Below are positions 6,930 through 9,799 of a DNA stretch of 9,799 nucleotides, one piece after another. The translations under genes were made by a program, and so were the position numbers. The stretch lies in NCBI GenBank assembly GCA_018699755.1, contig JABIRQ010000039.1:1-9799 (forward strand). Reading direction: 5' to 3'. Positions within the stretch are counted from its first letter, which is position 1, and every line of letters starts with the position of its first letter. The notes below the pieces were generated by a model. The model was given only the letters and a program-made list of their open reading frames with translations, was not told the DNA's origin and searched no databases. Origin of the DNA: Rhodospirillaceae bacterium. GTDB lineage: Bacteria > Pseudomonadota > Alphaproteobacteria > CADEGL01.

Positions 6930-6982
6930 CCATGTTCCGCTAAGCGAAAGCTGGCACCGGAGAAAGGCCCCGCGACCCGACC
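6930..6982 (+). promoter_or_regulatory. sucD-sucA spacer with distant ribosome-binding site
   Basis: This 53-base spacer is the longest gap in the mdh-to-sucA run. It contains a purine run GGAGAAAGG at 6959-6967, but 15 bases separate it from the sucA ATG, longer than optimal. A three-codon ORF (ATG at 6932, reading Met-Phe-Arg) begins three bases after the sucD stop, and a three-base-pair stem with a GAAA loop lies at 6943-6952. No promoter, terminator or riboswitch fold is evident. Confidence 0.35.

Positions 6983-9799
<2,817 letters not shown>

Noticed and set aside
6930..6982. A riboswitch or structured leader before sucA, as reported ahead of sucA in some proteobacteria.
   Set aside because: The spacer is only 53 bases and shows nothing beyond a three-base-pair stem, too little for a ligand-binding RNA.

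Overview
The window reads as a conserved chromosomal locus from a high-GC (roughly two-thirds G+C by eye) bacterium, most likely an alphaproteobacterium. The evidence is the gene order zapE (AFG1-type ATPase) - mdh - sucC - sucD - sucA, the LDH-like type of malate dehydrogenase, and strong G/C bias at third codon positions. I cannot name a genus.

Layout. Bases 1-1500 hold the minus-strand 5' part of an AMP-binding acyl-CoA synthetase-like gene, whose last residues lie beyond the left edge. It diverges across a 140-base gap from zapE (1641-2771, plus). A 140-base gap with a GC-rich hairpin follows. Then comes a run of plus-strand genes with short spacing: mdh (2912-3940), a secreted tandem-Cache protein (3972-4853), sucC (4885-6054), sucD (6054-6929, one-base overlap with sucC) and sucA (6983 to the right edge, its last few dozen residues missing). 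Gaps from mdh onward are 31, 31, -1 and 53 bases, so one operon is likely. sucB and lpd would be expected downstream but are not visible. No stretch over 300 bases lacks a gene. I saw no tRNA, rRNA, CRISPR array, insertion sequence or recognisable riboswitch.

How it works together. Oxoglutarate dehydrogenase E1 (SucA) starts conversion of 2-oxoglutarate to succinyl-CoA. SucCD converts succinyl-CoA to succinate with substrate-level phosphorylation. Mdh oxidises malate to oxaloacetate. The window therefore encodes much of the second half of the TCA cycle. ZapE and the acyl-CoA synthetase are neighbours rather than evident pathway partners.

The one clearly non-standard element is the 293-residue predicted periplasmic protein between mdh and sucC. 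It is a perfect 133-residue tandem duplication of a single Cache-type sensor domain, with no visible output domain. Its two copies are nearly identical at both ends and diverged in the middle. Second in interest is a lysine/arginine-rich C-terminal tail on Mdh. The rest is ordinary core metabolism.
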